DNA from: Alphaproteobacteria bacterium
GTDB lineage: Bacteria > Pseudomonadota > Alphaproteobacteria > UBA7985 > JAUIBT01
Direction: 5' to 3'
Assembly: GCA_030428255.1 (NCBI GenBank)
Contig: JAUIBT010000015.1
Location: 1-64,000, forward strand
Length of the DNA stretch: 64,000 nt
Shown here: piece by piece, positions 27,277-38,483 of the stretch
Layout: each line of letters opens with the position of its first letter
How positions within the stretch are numbered: the first letter of the stretch is position 1
The notes under the pieces: generated by a model
What the model saw: only the letters and a program-made list of their open reading frames with translations
Told to the model about the DNA's origin: nothing
Databases searched by the model: none
Made by a program: the position numbers and the translations under genes

Positions 27277-27831
27277 CTAGACTTTCATGATGTCAGCCTG
27301 CTTGTCTTCCAAGGCTGAATCGACTTGAGCGATGTACTTATCGGTCAGCTTTTGCACATCGTCGCCAGACGAATGCGCTTCGTCCTTAGACATGTCGCCG
27401 TCTTTTTCGGCTTTTTTGAGGCTGTCCATACCATCGCGGCGGATATTGCGCACAGCAATGCGCGCTTGTTCGGCGTATTGACCAGCAACCTTTTGCAGTT
27501 CGCGGCGGCGCTCTTCGGTCAGGTCGGGCAGCGGCACACGGATGACCTGCCCGTCGGTGGCCGGGTTGAGATTGAGGTCTGAATCACGAATGGCTTTGGC
27601 AACCGCCGACACGTTGTTCATGTCCCAAACCTGCACAGACAACATGCGCGGCTCAGGCACGTTGACCGTGCCAACAGCAGAAAGCGGCATCATGGACCCA
27701 TAGACTTCGACCTGCAACGGCTCCAGCAAGCTCGTGCTGGCGCGGCCTGTCCGCAAACCCGAAAATTCTTTGGTCAGCACCTCGATGGCACCCTTCATGC
27801 GCTTTTCCAGATCTTTGAGATCATAGGTCAT
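27277..27831 (-). CDS. frr: Ribosome recycling factor
   Basis: A 184-residue cytoplasmic factor that splits post-termination ribosomes with [22 protein letters not shown] and [17 protein letters not shown], plus the helical C-terminus ending IMKV, are typical. It follows pyrH after a 460-bp gap. Confidence 0.95.
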   Translation of the reverse strand: MTYDLKDLEKRMKGAIEVLTKEFSGLRTGRASTSLLEPLQVEVYGSMMPLSAVGTVNVPEPRMLSVQVWDMNNVSAVAKAIRDSDLNLNPATDGQVIRVPLPDLTEERRRELQKVAGQYAEQARIAVRNIRRDGMDSLKKAEKDGDMSKDEAHSSGDDVQKLTDKYIAQVDSALEDKQADIMKV

Positions 27832-28291
27832 AGTCAGACTTCCTTGTTCTTATCACCCGTCGATCACGGGCTCATGGTGCGCGACTCTGCGGCCCAAAGC
27901 ACGCTGCGCTGAAACCACCAGTCTCGCAGTCGAGCGCAGAGCCCCTTTCAGGCTAGGGGATACGGCCAAACGTGGGGCTTTGGCAAGAGCTAGGCATCGT
28001 GCAACGGCTCTAAGTTGCGCCTCAAGCGACAAGGCCCAAGGCAATCGGTCCATGTTTTAGCGACTGCCTCGATCCAAACTAGGGCCGAGACGATGAGATT
28101 AAACCCAATAATCGTGCAATTTTGAAGCAAGCGGTTGTGGGTGACAGCCGCCAGGAGCTTTCTGCGATTTGCAGAGCGCTGCGCTTCGTGGACCACTTGT
28201 GCTTGCGCTCACGTCCGCCCGGCCCAAAAGTGCTGAGAGCATGACATGCTACTTTGGGCAAGCTGCTTTGGGCAACCAGACGGCTCTGGCT
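27832..28291. other. 460-bp gap between pyrH and frr without a recognisable gene
   Basis: Reading frames here are short and have no recognisable motif. A small direct repeat, ctttgggcaa, occurs twice near 28251-28275. The length is greater than usual for the pyrH-frr junction; it may hold an frr promoter, but none was identified with confidence. Confidence 0.5.
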
Positions 28292-29077
28292 TTAGTCTTG
28301 GACCAGGGTAAAGCGGCCTTTGCCCTGAACCACGTCCGCCATCGCGCCTGGCGCCAGCAAGGAAAACACCAAAATCGGAATATTGGAGTCGCGGGTCAGC
28401 GCAATCGCCGAGGTGTCCATCACCTTCAGATCATCTGCCAACACCTGACGATAAGTGATGGTGTCATAGCGCTTGGCCGAGGGATTTTTGACCGGGTCGC
28501 TGTCATAGATGCCGTCGACTTTGGTGCCTTTCAAAAGAGCGTCACAGCCCACTTCGGCTGCCCGCAGGGCAGCGGCGGAATCGGTGGTAAAGTAGGGGTT
28601 TCCGGTGCCCGCTGCGAACAGCACCACCCGCCCCTTTTCCATGTGGCGAATGGCGCGACCACGAATAAAGGGCTCGCAGACCGACATCATGGGAATGGCA
28701 GACTGGACACGGCAATCCACGCCGATGCGCAGAAGCGCATCTTTCATAGCCAAGGCGTTGATGACCGTGGCCAGCATACCCATGTGGTCGGCGTTGGTGC
28801 GGTCCATGCCTTGGCTGGCCCCGCTGACGCCACGAAAGATGTTGCCACCGCCGATCACCAGCCCGACCTCGACACCCATGTCAACGACCGACTGAATTTC
28901 CTTAGCCACCCGGTTTAGCATTGAAGGATCAACGCCGTAATCCAGCTCGCCCATCAGGGCCTCGCCGGATAGCTTGAGCAAAACGCGCTTGTATTTCAGG
29001 CCCTTGCCGTCAGATGCGGCCTCTGTCGAAGCGTCTGTGCAGGGCATGGGCTGCGGCTGGGACGGTGCATTTGACAA
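28292..29077 (-). CDS. pyrH: UMP kinase
   Basis: An enzyme of about 261 residues that phosphorylates [31 protein letters not shown], the [14 protein letters not shown] segment and [17 protein letters not shown] are family hallmarks. The frame is open to 29152, but a TTG at 29077 has AGGAG eight bases upstream and gives the normal length; an ATG at 29047 is the alternative. The usual upstream partners rpsB and tsf are absent; a TetR gene is there instead. Confidence 0.94.
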   Translation of the reverse strand: MSNAPSQPQPMPCTDASTEAASDGKGLKYKRVLLKLSGEALMGELDYGVDPSMLNRVAKEIQSVVDMGVEVGLVIGGGNIFRGVSGASQGMDRTNADHMGMLATVINALAMKDALLRIGVDCRVQSAIPMMSVCEPFIRGRAIRHMEKGRVVLFAAGTGNPYFTTDSAAALRAAEVGCDALLKGTKVDGIYDSDPVKNPSAKRYDTITYRQVLADDLKVMDTSAIALTRDSNIPILVFSLLAPGAMADVVQGKGRFTLVQD

Positions 29078-29174
29078 AGGGCATCTCCTAAAACTGGAAA
29101 CCAAGAGCGGCTTGCCTCTTGCTAACCAATACCGACACCAGGCACAAGCCAACTGCTAGGATATCCACGCAGAA

Positions 29175-29207
29175 AGGCCGAGCCCAGATCTCCGGGCTCG
29201 GCCTTTA
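29175..29207. terminator. Near-palindromic terminator between the TetR gene and pyrH
   Basis: AAAGGCCGAGCCC and GGGCTCGGCCTTT form a 13-bp perfect stem with an 8-base loop. The T tract is short on either strand. It should end the TetR transcript before pyrH. Confidence 0.7.
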
Positions 29208-29322
29208 CACGAGGCAGCGATGCTCAGCCTCTTGTTCGGTACTGCAATCGCCAGCAGGAGGCAGCCCCCCCGCTCCGACGGCTTGTTGCTGTCAACCGAC
29301 ACAAGAGGGCGGTTGGCCAAGC

Positions 29323-29934
29323 TTAGGGGATGTTGGCGGCCACCAAAGGCTGGTGAAGCTGCCCGCGTGGTTCGCACTGGTCAAAGATCGCTTTGAGCAC
29401 GTAGTCTGCCATGCGCTGTAGATCTTCGCTCGATGTGCCCAGCCGGCCCATAGTCGACAGGGCCGATTGCTGAAACACCAGGGCTTTGGCGGACATGTAG
29501 ACGGCCGGCGAACGGTCGAACGCGCTCATCAAATTGGCTGCAAAGTTTGCTTCCAACTTGGCCAAATGTTCACGGCACATTTCAACGGCCATTTCGGGCG
29601 AACGCGCTGACTCGTTGACAGTCAAGCTCGCCAGGTCGCCCTTGTGCGGAAACTCGTGGCAAAGGTAGCGAAAGTAAGCGCGGATATTGGCGCACCCAAG
29701 CGGCTCGGCAGCCAAATACCGCTCCCAAGCTGCTTCCATACGCTGGACGTAAAGGCTCAAGGCCTCGATGAACAGTCCCTCCTTACTGGAGAACTGCTCG
29801 TACAATATTTTTCGGTTCAGCAAAGTTACCTCAACTAGTTTGCTGATGGACGTGGCAAAATACCCTGTCTCGATGAACGCGCCTAATGCCTTATCGATCA
29901 CGTCATCGCGCTTATAGGTTTTCTGTCTGGCCAT
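29323..29934 (-). CDS. TetR/AcrR-family transcriptional regulator
   Basis: A 203-residue repressor-type protein. The N-terminal helix-turn-helix domain covers residues ~10-55 (VIDKALGAFIETGYFATSIS, then FSSKEGLFIEAL), followed by an all-helical ligand domain with no recognisable specificity. No obvious target gene diverges from it; the stretch upstream is AT-rich and gene-poor. It lies between pyrH and rpmJ, an unusual place. Confidence 0.88.
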   Translation of the reverse strand: MARQKTYKRDDVIDKALGAFIETGYFATSISKLVEVTLLNRKILYEQFSSKEGLFIEALSLYVQRMEAAWERYLAAEPLGCANIRAYFRYLCHEFPHKGDLASLTVNESARSPEMAVEMCREHLAKLEANFAANLMSAFDRSPAVYMSAKALVFQQSALSTMGRLGTSSEDLQRMADYVLKAIFDQCEPRGQLHQPLVAANIP

Positions 29935-30378
29935 CGGTGGTCCCTACTAGCTATGAAACGGCGCTGATGTTTTTTTGATTGCTTGCAGACTAGCTGCGCC
30001 CCCAAGGAAAACCAGCGGTGAGGTAACACAAACACACTAACCAAGTGGTTCTTCCCAAACCAGGCGTGCAAAACGGTAAATATTTCTATTTTGCAGGCGT
30101 AACCTATCCTTTACTATAGCTAACTATACTTTCGAGAATTGATGCGAGTCTTAAGATTCGTTGATTTTCGAAAACGCAGATGAATCAGTTACTTTTCTGG
30201 CACGACACGCGCTACCTGCTCGCGGAGCTCATGCCACCCTTCGCACAAATGGTCGGGCGGGACCCTGGCGGCTGCCTTACGGGCTCATATCGACCAAAAC
30301 ACTCCAAATCTGGCGTTGGAGTCGCATCGCAGGGCGTCATGCGTAACAGGGCGTCACGCCTAACAGGGCGTCAAACGC
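29935..30378. other. AT-rich gene-poor stretch upstream of the TetR gene
   Basis: About 440 bp without a convincing gene. Bases 29970-30180 are clearly more AT-rich than the surroundings. A small palindrome AACCAAGTGGTT lies near 30040 and could be an operator. At about 30335-30375 the unit acagggcgtca is repeated, with variants. A 79-codon frame at 30180-30419 runs into the terminator hairpin and shows no family pattern. Confidence 0.5.
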
Positions 30379-30415
30379 AAAAGAGCGAGGCTTGCTGCGG
30401 CAAGCCTCGCTCTTG
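30379..30415 (-). terminator. Rho-independent terminator of rpmJ
   Basis: A 15-bp perfect stem, AAGAGCGAGGCTTGC with its complement, closed by a 3- to 4-base loop, is followed by TTTTGCG on the minus strand. It lies about 65 bases after the rpmJ stop. Confidence 0.85.
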
Positions 30416-30479
30416 TTAACTGGTGCGTTGCGTTCCTAAGGACGCTACCTCGCTGGATCTCTTCAGATCTCCAGGGCAA

Positions 30480-30605
30480 TCAGCCCTGGCGGGTCTTAAA
30501 GCGAGGGTTCTTCTTGTTGATAACGTACAGGCGACCGCGACGACGAATAACTCGGTTGTTCTTGTCGCGCACTTTGGCCGAACGAAGCGAGTTTCGGATG
30601 CGCAT
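30480..30605 (-). CDS. rpmJ: 50S ribosomal protein L36, 41-residue zinc-free type
   Basis: A 41-residue, very basic protein: [17 protein letters not shown] at the start, then [19 protein letters not shown] and a TRQG end. This is the longer L36 form common in alphaproteobacteria and lacks the Cys/His zinc ligands of the short form. It sits on the 50S subunit. It is a stand-alone gene, followed by the strong terminator at 30379-30415. Confidence 0.95.
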   Translation of the reverse strand: MRIRNSLRSAKVRDKNNRVIRRRGRLYVINKKNPRFKTRQG

Positions 30606-30782
30606 GGTTGCTAGTCTTTCAGTAAAGGACGACTTAGATCTTCGGAGGCCGGAACCTAGAAAGCCGCGCGGACGGAGTCAAGGTCTGAGTGATGCTTTCT
30701 TGCTGTTTTCCGGCAGTTATTTGCCGCAAGCCCTTGCCAAGGCCGAAATTGACACCACGCGGGCAGCAAAGCCCCGCCTTTT

Positions 30783-31742
30783 TCAGTCCTTTTGTGCCAC
30801 CCAGAGGCAGGCGCGCGGTGCCAGACCGCCTAACGGATGTGGCTTGCTGTCCGCCACCACGCGCCGCACGACCGGGCGCAGCTTGGCCATAGCAAACCAT
30901 GCCTCCATCTCCTCCTGGCCAAAGCCAAGCCATTGATGGGCATGATTGCGTTGCAGCTCTTCGCGGTTGTGACGCTCGTAGTCCAAGACCAGCAGGCGGC
31001 CATTGCTGCTTAGCAGCCGCCCCGCCTCGCGGATGGCCCGACTGGGATCATCCAGAAAATGCAGGACTTGATAGAAGCCCACCGCATCGAATTGACCAGC
31101 CTCAAACGGCAGACCATAGACATTCCCTTCTTGGACGCTAAGGTGATGGTAGGCTGCATCAGCCAGGCGACTGCGCGCGATGGCCAACATCTCGCGATTG
31201 GTATCCACGCCAACGCCCTGATCAATACAAGCAGCAGCTTGCTGAAGAATGCGCCCCGTGCCCGTGCCCATGTCCAAGAAACTGGCCACTATGGGCGTAT
31301 CGCCCGCCGCCAGCTCGGCAACGAAAGCGCGCTCGCTGGTTTCGTCGTCATTATAGCTTGCCCGAAGCTGGTCCCACTTGGCTGCATGCTTGTTGAAGTA
31401 GCCCTGAGCCAGCTTGGCACGGGCCTCCAAGGTCGCGGTCAAGCGGTCCTCATCGGCACGAAGTTCGGCGCTGGAGCCTTGCACCTGCTCGACCAGGGTA
31501 TCGATCAGCGCATTAAAGGGAGTCTCCCGATTGCGGGCAAAGTAGACGTGCTGGCCTTCTGCCGATCGCCGCAAAGCCCCGGCTTCAACCATGATCTTAA
31601 GGTGGCGCGATAAGCGCGGCTGCGACTGGGAAAGAATGTTGGTTAGGTCTGAGACCGTCAACTCGCCCTTGCTGCAAAGCAACAGCAAGCGCAAGCGGGT
31701 CGGCTCGCTGAGCGCCTTCAGCAAATTTAGAGCAGCATCCAT
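30783..31742 (-). CDS. sahR: ArsR-family regulator fused to a methyltransferase-like domain, SahR-like
   Basis: A 319-residue fusion. Residues 1-95 form an ArsR winged helix (LKALSEPTRLRLLLLCSKGELTVSDL, then SQPRLSRHLKIMVEAGALR) without the metal-binding Cys motif. Residues ~145-310 form a class I SAM-binding fold with the glycine loop FLDMGTGTGRILQ. This architecture is known for SahR, the S-adenosylhomocysteine-responsive regulator of the SAM cycle in alphaproteobacteria. It is divergent from ahcY with a palindrome between them, which supports the role. Whether the domain still methylates anything is unknown. Confidence 0.87.
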   Translation of the reverse strand: MDAALNLLKALSEPTRLRLLLLCSKGELTVSDLTNILSQSQPRLSRHLKIMVEAGALRRSAEGQHVYFARNRETPFNALIDTLVEQVQGSSAELRADEDRLTATLEARAKLAQGYFNKHAAKWDQLRASYNDDETSERAFVAELAAGDTPIVASFLDMGTGTGRILQQAAACIDQGVGVDTNREMLAIARSRLADAAYHHLSVQEGNVYGLPFEAGQFDAVGFYQVLHFLDDPSRAIREAGRLLSSNGRLLVLDYERHNREELQRNHAHQWLGFGQEEMEAWFAMAKLRPVVRRVVADSKPHPLGGLAPRACLWVAQKD

Positions 31743-31791
31743 GCGGCCTCATCCAGATTTTGGGGACACCCCACATTAAACTTGACTAATA

Positions 31792-31809
31792 CATAAAGAT
31801 ATATTTATG
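31792..31809. promoter_or_regulatory. 18-bp imperfect palindrome, candidate SahR operator
   Basis: CATAAAGATATATTTATG in the AT-rich gap between sahR and ahcY is symmetric except for one mismatched base pair per side. It lies about 45 bases before the ahcY ATG, where an ArsR-type repressor would block transcription in both directions. Confidence 0.6.
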
Positions 31810-31852
31810 ACCGCACAAGTTTCAATTTCTCATGCTGCGAGAGTCTGCCCGT

Positions 31853-33151
31853 ATGACCGCCTTCACCGACTATAAAGTTAAAGACATTTCTCTTGCCGAC
31901 TGGGGCCACAAGGAAATCGCCATCGCCGAGACCGAAATGCCGGGTCTGATGGGGCTAATCGAAGAATTCGGCTCTGACAAACCGCTGGCAGGCGCGCGCA
32001 TTGCGGGTTGCTTGCACATGACCATTCAGACCGCCGTTTTGATCAAGACCCTGGTGGCGCTGGGCGCTGAAGTGCGTTGGTCGTCCTGCAACATCTTCTC
32101 GACCCAAGACCAGGCCGCCGCCGCCATTGCTGACCTGGGCATTCCGGTCTTTGCTTGGAAGGGCATGAACGAAGAAGAGTTCTGGTGGGCCATCGAGCAA
32201 ACCATCACCGGCCCCGACGGCTGGGAGCTGAACATGATCTTGGACGACGGCGGCGACCTGACCCAGATCATGCACGACAAGTACCCAGAGATGCTGAAGA
32301 AAAACGTCAAGGGCCTATCTGAAGAGACCACAACCGGCGTCCACCGCCTGTATGAAATGGCGCGCGACGGCAAGCTGTTTGTCCCGGCGATCAACGTCAA
32401 CGATTCTGTCACCAAGTCCAAGTTCGACAACGTCTATGGCTGTCGTGAGAGCTTGGTCGATGGCATCCGCCGCGGCACCGACGTAATGATGGCCGGCAAG
32501 GTCGCGCTGGTCGCGGGTTTTGGCGACGTGGGCAAGGGCTCGGCTGCATCGCTGCGACAGGCTGGCTGCCGCGTCGTCGTCACTGAAGCCGACCCGATTT
32601 GCGCGCTGCAGGCCGCGATGGAGGGCTATGAGGTGTCTACCATGGACGATATGGCGCCCCTTGCCGACATCTTTGTGACCGCAACCGGCAACCGCGATAT
32701 CATCACCTGGGACCACATGAACGCCATGAAGGACCGGGCGATCGTCTGCAACATCGGTCACTTTGATAACGAAATCCAGGTCGATACGCTGCGCAACTAC
32801 CCCTGGCACAACGTCAAGCCCCAAGTCGATGAGGTCGAGTTCCCCGACAAGAAGCGCATCATCTTGCTGTCCGAAGGCCGATTGGTGAACCTGGGCAACG
32901 CCACGGGCCACCCCTCGTTCGTGATGTCTGCCTCTTTCACCAACCAAGTGCTGGCACAGATCGAGCTGTGGAACCACTCAGCGAACTACGAAAATAAGGT
33001 CTACGTGCTGCCCAAGCATCTGGATGAAAAAGTCGCCGCTCTGCACCTGGCAAAGGTGGGGGCCAAGCTGACCCAGCTCAGCAAGGAGCAAGCCGAATAC
33101 ATTGGCGTGTCGCTCAACGGCCCCTTCAAGAACGATCAGTACCGCTACTAA
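31853..33151 (+). CDS. ahcY: Adenosylhomocysteinase
   Basis: A 432-residue NAD-dependent enzyme that splits S-adenosylhomocysteine into adenosine and homocysteine. [21 protein letters not shown]-like [26 protein letters not shown] for NAD binding and the C-terminal KNDQYRY are all canonical. The frame is open to 31832 but the ATG at 31853, with GAGAG upstream, gives the normal start. It is first in the ahcY-metK-kinase series and probably repressed by the divergent regulator. Confidence 0.96.
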   Translation: MTAFTDYKVKDISLADWGHKEIAIAETEMPGLMGLIEEFGSDKPLAGARIAGCLHMTIQTAVLIKTLVALGAEVRWSSCNIFSTQDQAAAAIADLGIPVFAWKGMNEEEFWWAIEQTITGPDGWELNMILDDGGDLTQIMHDKYPEMLKKNVKGLSEETTTGVHRLYEMARDGKLFVPAINVNDSVTKSKFDNVYGCRESLVDGIRRGTDVMMAGKVALVAGFGDVGKGSAASLRQAGCRVVVTEADPICALQAAMEGYEVSTMDDMAPLADIFVTATGNRDIITWDHMNAMKDRAIVCNIGHFDNEIQVDTLRNYPWHNVKPQVDEVEFPDKKRIILLSEGRLVNLGNATGHPSFVMSASFTNQVLAQIELWNHSANYENKVYVLPKHLDEKVAALHLAKVGAKLTQLSKEQAEYIGVSLNGPFKNDQYRY

Positions 33152-33158
33152 TCACTAC

Positions 33159-33192
33159 GGCGGCGGACCCTTGCAAGTTCCGCCGCCTTTGC
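33159..33192 (+). terminator. GC-rich hairpin after ahcY, terminator or attenuator
   Basis: GGCGGCGGA and TCCGCCGCC form a 9-bp perfect stem followed by TTTGCATTT, between ahcY and metK. The T tract is short, so partial read-through into metK is likely. Confidence 0.55.
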
Positions 33193-33217
33193 ATTTCTAC
33201 CACGGGGAGCAGGCACT

Positions 33218-34384
<1,167 letters not shown>

Positions 34385-34424
34385 TCATCGGCAGCTCCGT
34401 CTGATACCTGGTTCTGGTGCCGCC

Positions 34425-34520
34425 ACTTGGTACCGCTGCTACTTGGCACCGCTGCTACTTGGCACCGCTGCTACTTGGCACCGCTGCTACTTGGCACCGC
34501 TGCTACTTGGCACCGCCGCC
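34425..34520. repeat. 16-bp tandem repeat, about six units
   Basis: Copies of acttggcaccgctgct run head to tail between metK and the adenosine-kinase-like gene: the first differs by one base, four are perfect and the sixth is degenerate. No gene reads through it. Confidence 0.95.
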
Positions 34521-34559
34521 CAAACGCCTCATCGTCTCAACCCTCGCTAAGGAACGACC

Positions 34560-35531
34560 GTGACCGCCTCCCCTGCTTCCAGCACCTTTGATCTCTTGTG
34601 CATCGGCAACGCGATTGTGGACGTGATCGCCACCTGCCCCGAGGCCTTGATTGCCGATGAAAGCATGGTCAAGGGCGACATGCAGTTGATCGATTCAGAG
34701 CGGGCCTTACATCTTTATGATCTCATGCGTGGCACGGTCGAGACCTCTGGCGGTTCCGCAGCCAACACGGCAGCCGGTTTCGCCAAGCTGGGCGGTCCGG
34801 TGGCCTTTGTCGGTAAGGTGCAAGACGATCCCTTGGGCCAGGTCTACATCGACGACATTCAGCGCGTAGGCGTCTCCTTCCCCTGCAGCAAAGCGGCCAA
34901 GGGCGCGCCGACGGGCCGCTCGATGATCTTCGTCACCCCCGATGGCGAGCGCACCATGAACACCTTTCTGGGCGCTGCGGTCGAGCTGACACCAGAAGAG
35001 CTGCCCTTAGAGGCCATCGCAGCCAGCCGCATTTCCTACCTTGAAGGCTACCTGTTCGACTCTCCCACCGCGCGCCAGGCCTGCATTGCCACCGCCGAGC
35101 ACGCCAAAGCCAGTGGCCAGAAGACCGCTCTATCGCTGTCAGCCTTCTTCATCGCTGCGACCCACCGCTATGACTTCTTGGGCATGATGGCCGAAGGCCT
35201 GGTGGACTATGTTTTCGCCAACGCCGAAGAAGCACGCATTTTCGCCAAGACCGACGACCTAGACGCCGCGCTCGACTTCCTGACCGCGCGCGTGCCTTGC
35301 GCTATTGTCACCACGGGACCCAAAGGCTCGATCACCGCAGAGGGCGACCAGCGCATCAGCGTGCCCGCGACGCCGATCACAAAGCGCGTCGATGCCACGG
35401 GTGCCGGCGATGCCTTCGCGGCTGGCTACCTGTTTGGCCTGTCGCAAGGCGAGAGCCACCAGGCCTGCGCGCGGCGCGGCTCGGACATGGCAGCCCAGGT
35501 CATCCAGCAAATGGGCCCACGCCTGGCCTAG
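34560..35531 (+). CDS. PfkB-family kinase, probable adenosine kinase
   Basis: A 323-residue kinase starting at a GTG with AAGGA six bases upstream. CIGNAIVDVIA at the N-terminus, SGGSAANTAAGFAKLGG and the catalytic DATGAGDAFAAGYLFG are PfkB hallmarks; the N-terminal form is that of bacterial adenosine kinases. Placement after ahcY and metK fits recycling of adenosine released from S-adenosylhomocysteine to AMP, which pulls the hydrolysis forward. The substrate is inferred from family and context. Confidence 0.85.
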   Translation: MTASPASSTFDLLCIGNAIVDVIATCPEALIADESMVKGDMQLIDSERALHLYDLMRGTVETSGGSAANTAAGFAKLGGPVAFVGKVQDDPLGQVYIDDIQRVGVSFPCSKAAKGAPTGRSMIFVTPDGERTMNTFLGAAVELTPEELPLEAIAASRISYLEGYLFDSPTARQACIATAEHAKASGQKTALSLSAFFIAATHRYDFLGMMAEGLVDYVFANAEEARIFAKTDDLDAALDFLTARVPCAIVTTGPKGSITAEGDQRISVPATPITKRVDATGAGDAFAAGYLFGLSQGESHQACARRGSDMAAQVIQQMGPRLA

Positions 35532-35657
35532 GCGGCCAAGAGGTCGCGGCTTTGCGTCCGACCTGCTGGCTTGCATTTCCGATCCAGGCCGCTTAGCTCA
35601 AAGACTTACCCATGTGAGCCGACCCCGGCCCACCGCATCGGTTGCAGGAGCAGGACT

Positions 35658-36647
35658 TTGATTGATCCCTTCGGACGCAGTGTCTCTTACCTACGGGTCT
35701 CGGTCACCGATCGCTGCGATCTGCGCTGCCATTACTGCATGTCCGAGGACATGACCTTCCTGCCCAAAAAGGACCTGTTGAGCCTGGAGGAGCTGGACCG
35801 CGTTTGCTCGACCTTTGTTCGCTTGGGCGTCAAGAAGCTGCGTCTGACCGGCGGCGAGCCGCTGGTCCGCAAAGGCATTATGACTTTGATTGAGGGACTT
35901 GGCCGCCACCTGGAAACCGGTGCGCTTGAAGAGCTGACGCTAACGACCAACGGCACCCAGCTCGACCGCTTCGCAGAGCCCTTGTTCGCCGCTGGTGTGC
36001 GGCGCGTCAACGTCTCCTTGGATACGCTGGTGCCTGACAAGTTCCGCGCCATTACCCGTTGGGGCCGCATTGAGCAGGTCTTCCAAGGGTTGGAGGCAGC
36101 CAAGCGCGCGGGCCTGGCGGTCAAAATCAATATGGTGGCGCTGAAGGGCACCAATGACGCCGAAATCCCCGCCATGGTTCAGTGGTGTGGCGAGCAAGGC
36201 TTTGATCTGACCTTCATTGAGGTCATGCCCATGGGCGATTTGGGCGAACAAGACCGCGCCGACCAATACATGCCTTTGACCGAGGTGCGCGCGCGCCTGG
36301 CCCAGCACTATCGCTTGCAAGAGCTGGACGATCAGACTGGCGGCCCGGCGCGCTATGTCCGCCTGGCAGAGACCGGCCAGCGCGTCGGTTTCATCACCCC
36401 GCTGACCCACAATTTCTGTGAAAGCTGTAACCGGGTGCGCCTGACCTGCACTGGCACGCTCTACATGTGTTTGGGCCAAGACGATGCCACCGATCTGCGC
36501 GCGCCGGTTCGGGCTTCGCAGAGCGATCAACCGCTGGAAGAGGCCATCCACGCGGCCATCGCGCGCAAACCCAAGGGGCATGATTTCATGATTGGGCGCG
36601 GTTTGGCTCCGGCGGTTCAGCGCCACATGTCGGTCACGGGCGGCTAG
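35658..36647 (+). CDS. moaA: GTP 3',8-cyclase MoaA
   Basis: A 329-residue radical-SAM enzyme for the first step of molybdenum cofactor synthesis. The N-terminal 4Fe-4S motif C-x3-C-x2-C is in [13 protein letters not shown], the C-terminal cluster motif is in [15 protein letters not shown], and the chain ends in GG, as required for activity. The start is TTG at 35658 with AGGAG eight bases upstream; an upstream ATG at 35571 would add an unlikely basic extension. No other moa gene is adjacent. Confidence 0.95.
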   Translation: MIDPFGRSVSYLRVSVTDRCDLRCHYCMSEDMTFLPKKDLLSLEELDRVCSTFVRLGVKKLRLTGGEPLVRKGIMTLIEGLGRHLETGALEELTLTTNGTQLDRFAEPLFAAGVRRVNVSLDTLVPDKFRAITRWGRIEQVFQGLEAAKRAGLAVKINMVALKGTNDAEIPAMVQWCGEQGFDLTFIEVMPMGDLGEQDRADQYMPLTEVRARLAQHYRLQELDDQTGGPARYVRLAETGQRVGFITPLTHNFCESCNRVRLTCTGTLYMCLGQDDATDLRAPVRASQSDQPLEEAIHAAIARKPKGHDFMIGRGLAPAVQRHMSVTGG

Positions 36648-36678
36648 CTGGCCAGCAGGAGCGCAGGAAAGCCCGGCG

Positions 36679-37845
36679 ATGATCTACCTCGACAATCAGG
36701 CCTCGACACCTTGCGATCCCCGCGTCTTGGAGGCCATGGCCCCCTTCTGGCAGCGGCTCTATGGCAATCCGCATTCGATCGAGCATGGTCGCGGACAGGT
36801 GCTGGCGGGCCGGGTCGAAGAAGCGCGCGGCCAACTCGCCCAGGCCATAGGGGCCGACCCGCGCGAAGTCGTTTTCACCTCGGGCGCGACTGAGGCCAAC
36901 AATCTTGCGATCAAGGGCGCTGCTCTGTTTGCCCAGCGCCACGCCAAAAGCAAAGGCAGAGGCAATGGCCCGGCGCGCTGCAAGATCCTGACCTTTGCCA
37001 GCGAGCATAAGTGCGTGCTGGAGAGCGTAAAGGCCACCGTTGCTTGGGGCTTTGACCCGGTGATCTTGCCAGTCAAGACCGACGGACTGATCGACTGGCA
37101 GGCCTTCGAGGCGGCGCTCGACGACAGTGTGATGTTGGTGTCGGTCATGGCGGTGAACAACGAGACCGGCGTCATTCAACCCATCGCTGACATCGCTGAA
37201 AAGGTCCATGCGGTGGGGGCCAAGCTGCACTGCGACGCCGCGCAGGCCTTGGGCAAGATTCCGCTGGATGTGGCTCTGCTGGACGTCGATCTGATGAGCC
37301 TGTCGGCCCACAAAGCCTACGGCCCCATGGGCATAGGTGCGCTCTATGTCCGCCGCCGCCCGCGCATGCGCCTTGAGCCGCTGGTCAGCGGGGGCAACCA
37401 AGAGCGAGGCCTGCGCTCAGGCACCTTGCCCTTGCCGTTGGTGGTCGGTTTCGGTGTGGCCGCTCAACTCGCTGCCGAGGAGCAAGCCACAGACGCGGAG
37501 CGCATCAAGGCCTGGCAAGACGCCTGCCTCGACCGCATCGCGCAGAGCCCAGCACTGATGCAGATCAACGGTTCTCTAACCCAACGCGTCGCTCACAATC
37601 TCAACATCTCGTTCCTAAATCTTGATCGCGACGCCATGCTGCGCGCCTGGTGCAGTTTTGCGGTCTCCAGCGGCTCGGCCTGCTCGGCTGCTGATGTTGA
37701 GCCCTCTTACGTGCTGACCAATATGGGCCTGTCGCCCGCACAAGCCGCAGCCAGTTTGCGCATATCCTTTGGTCGCCAAACCCAGCAAAGCGAGGTCGAT
37801 CACCTCTTGGCCTTGCTTGCCAGTCCCGCGATGGAGCGGGCCTGA
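36679..37845 (+). CDS. Cysteine desulfurase (NifS/IscS-like)
   Basis: A 388-residue PLP-dependent enzyme. MIYLDNQASTPCDPRVLEAM, the PLP lysine motif LSAHKAYGPMGIGALY and the catalytic-cysteine loop SSGSACSA are conserved. It releases sulfur from cysteine for iron-sulfur clusters or thio-cofactors. It follows moaA by about 30 bases, so a link with molybdenum cofactor sulfur supply is possible but unproven. The ATG at 36679 is chosen because GGAAAG lies about nine bases upstream. Confidence 0.92.
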   Translation: MIYLDNQASTPCDPRVLEAMAPFWQRLYGNPHSIEHGRGQVLAGRVEEARGQLAQAIGADPREVVFTSGATEANNLAIKGAALFAQRHAKSKGRGNGPARCKILTFASEHKCVLESVKATVAWGFDPVILPVKTDGLIDWQAFEAALDDSVMLVSVMAVNNETGVIQPIADIAEKVHAVGAKLHCDAAQALGKIPLDVALLDVDLMSLSAHKAYGPMGIGALYVRRRPRMRLEPLVSGGNQERGLRSGTLPLPLVVGFGVAAQLAAEEQATDAERIKAWQDACLDRIAQSPALMQINGSLTQRVAHNLNISFLNLDRDAMLRAWCSFAVSSGSACSAADVEPSYVLTNMGLSPAQAAASLRISFGRQTQQSEVDHLLALLASPAMERA

Positions 37846-37859
37846 TAGCAACGCCGCGT

Positions 37860-38483
37860 TCACAGTTTGGTGATGCGTCCTTTGGCCCCGCGCCCAGATC
37901 GTCCGGTGCTGCTCAGCGTCTCCATAGTCTGCATGACCAGGCGATCATAGCCAGGCTCGGCCCCGAAGACCACGAAGTCGCCAATGGCAAAAATCTCACA
38001 ATCGGTGGGGCGTCCCAGCTCACGCGCTGTCGCTTCGCAAGCCGTCAAAGCGCCGTCAATCGCCTCAGCCACGCCCTTGTGGGCCACCGAAAACGCCGCA
38101 ACCGGGCGGGCATTAAGCCCAGAGACGCTGACCGCAAAGGCCTTGATATCGCGATAGTGTGTGTAAGCCTGCCAACTGCTCAAAACGCTGGCTGGAAGAT
38201 AGACCAGGCTACCGTGGCGTGGGTCCAAAACCGCGACATAACTGGGCTTTGCAACCGGCTTAGGCGGCGGCGCGACACTGGGCGCAGCTTGTATTGCCGC
38301 GCTGGACTCCGCGCCGACCGCGGGAACAAGGGAGGTGCTGCTGGCATCGACCTGGCCCAGCGCGATGCGGTTGGGTTTTGGCCAAGGCTTGGGTGCAACT
38401 GCCAAGGCCGAGCCACCAACAGCAAGCATCGCCAGCACAAACGCCAGCATGCGCGCCATGGAAAAGCGGCATTTATCCTGCAT
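37860..38483 (-). CDS. Small exported protein, DUF4189-like
   Basis: A protein of about 207 residues with a signal peptide (MARMLAFVLAMLAVGGSALA after a short leader), a Pro/Ala-rich linker and a C-terminal region with WQAYTHYRDIKAFAVSVSG, AFSVAHKGVAEAIDGALTACE and DCEIFAIGD. This echoes the domain of the lipoprotein at 349-866. It lacks a lipobox, so it is probably periplasmic. Starts at 38483 or 38459 are both plausible. It is convergent with the desulfurase gene. Function unknown. Confidence 0.7.
   Translation of the reverse strand: MQDKCRFSMARMLAFVLAMLAVGGSALAVAPKPWPKPNRIALGQVDASSTSLVPAVGAESSAAIQAAPSVAPPPKPVAKPSYVAVLDPRHGSLVYLPASVLSSWQAYTHYRDIKAFAVSVSGLNARPVAAFSVAHKGVAEAIDGALTACEATARELGRPTDCEIFAIGDFVVFGAEPGYDRLVMQTMETLSSTGRSGRGAKGRITKL

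Noticed and set aside
30180-30419. 79-codon frame in the AT-rich gap
   Set aside because: It reads through the rpmJ terminator hairpin and has no family pattern.
34425-34520. Repeat array considered as CRISPR
   Set aside because: Units are contiguous 16-mers without spacers and no cas gene is present.
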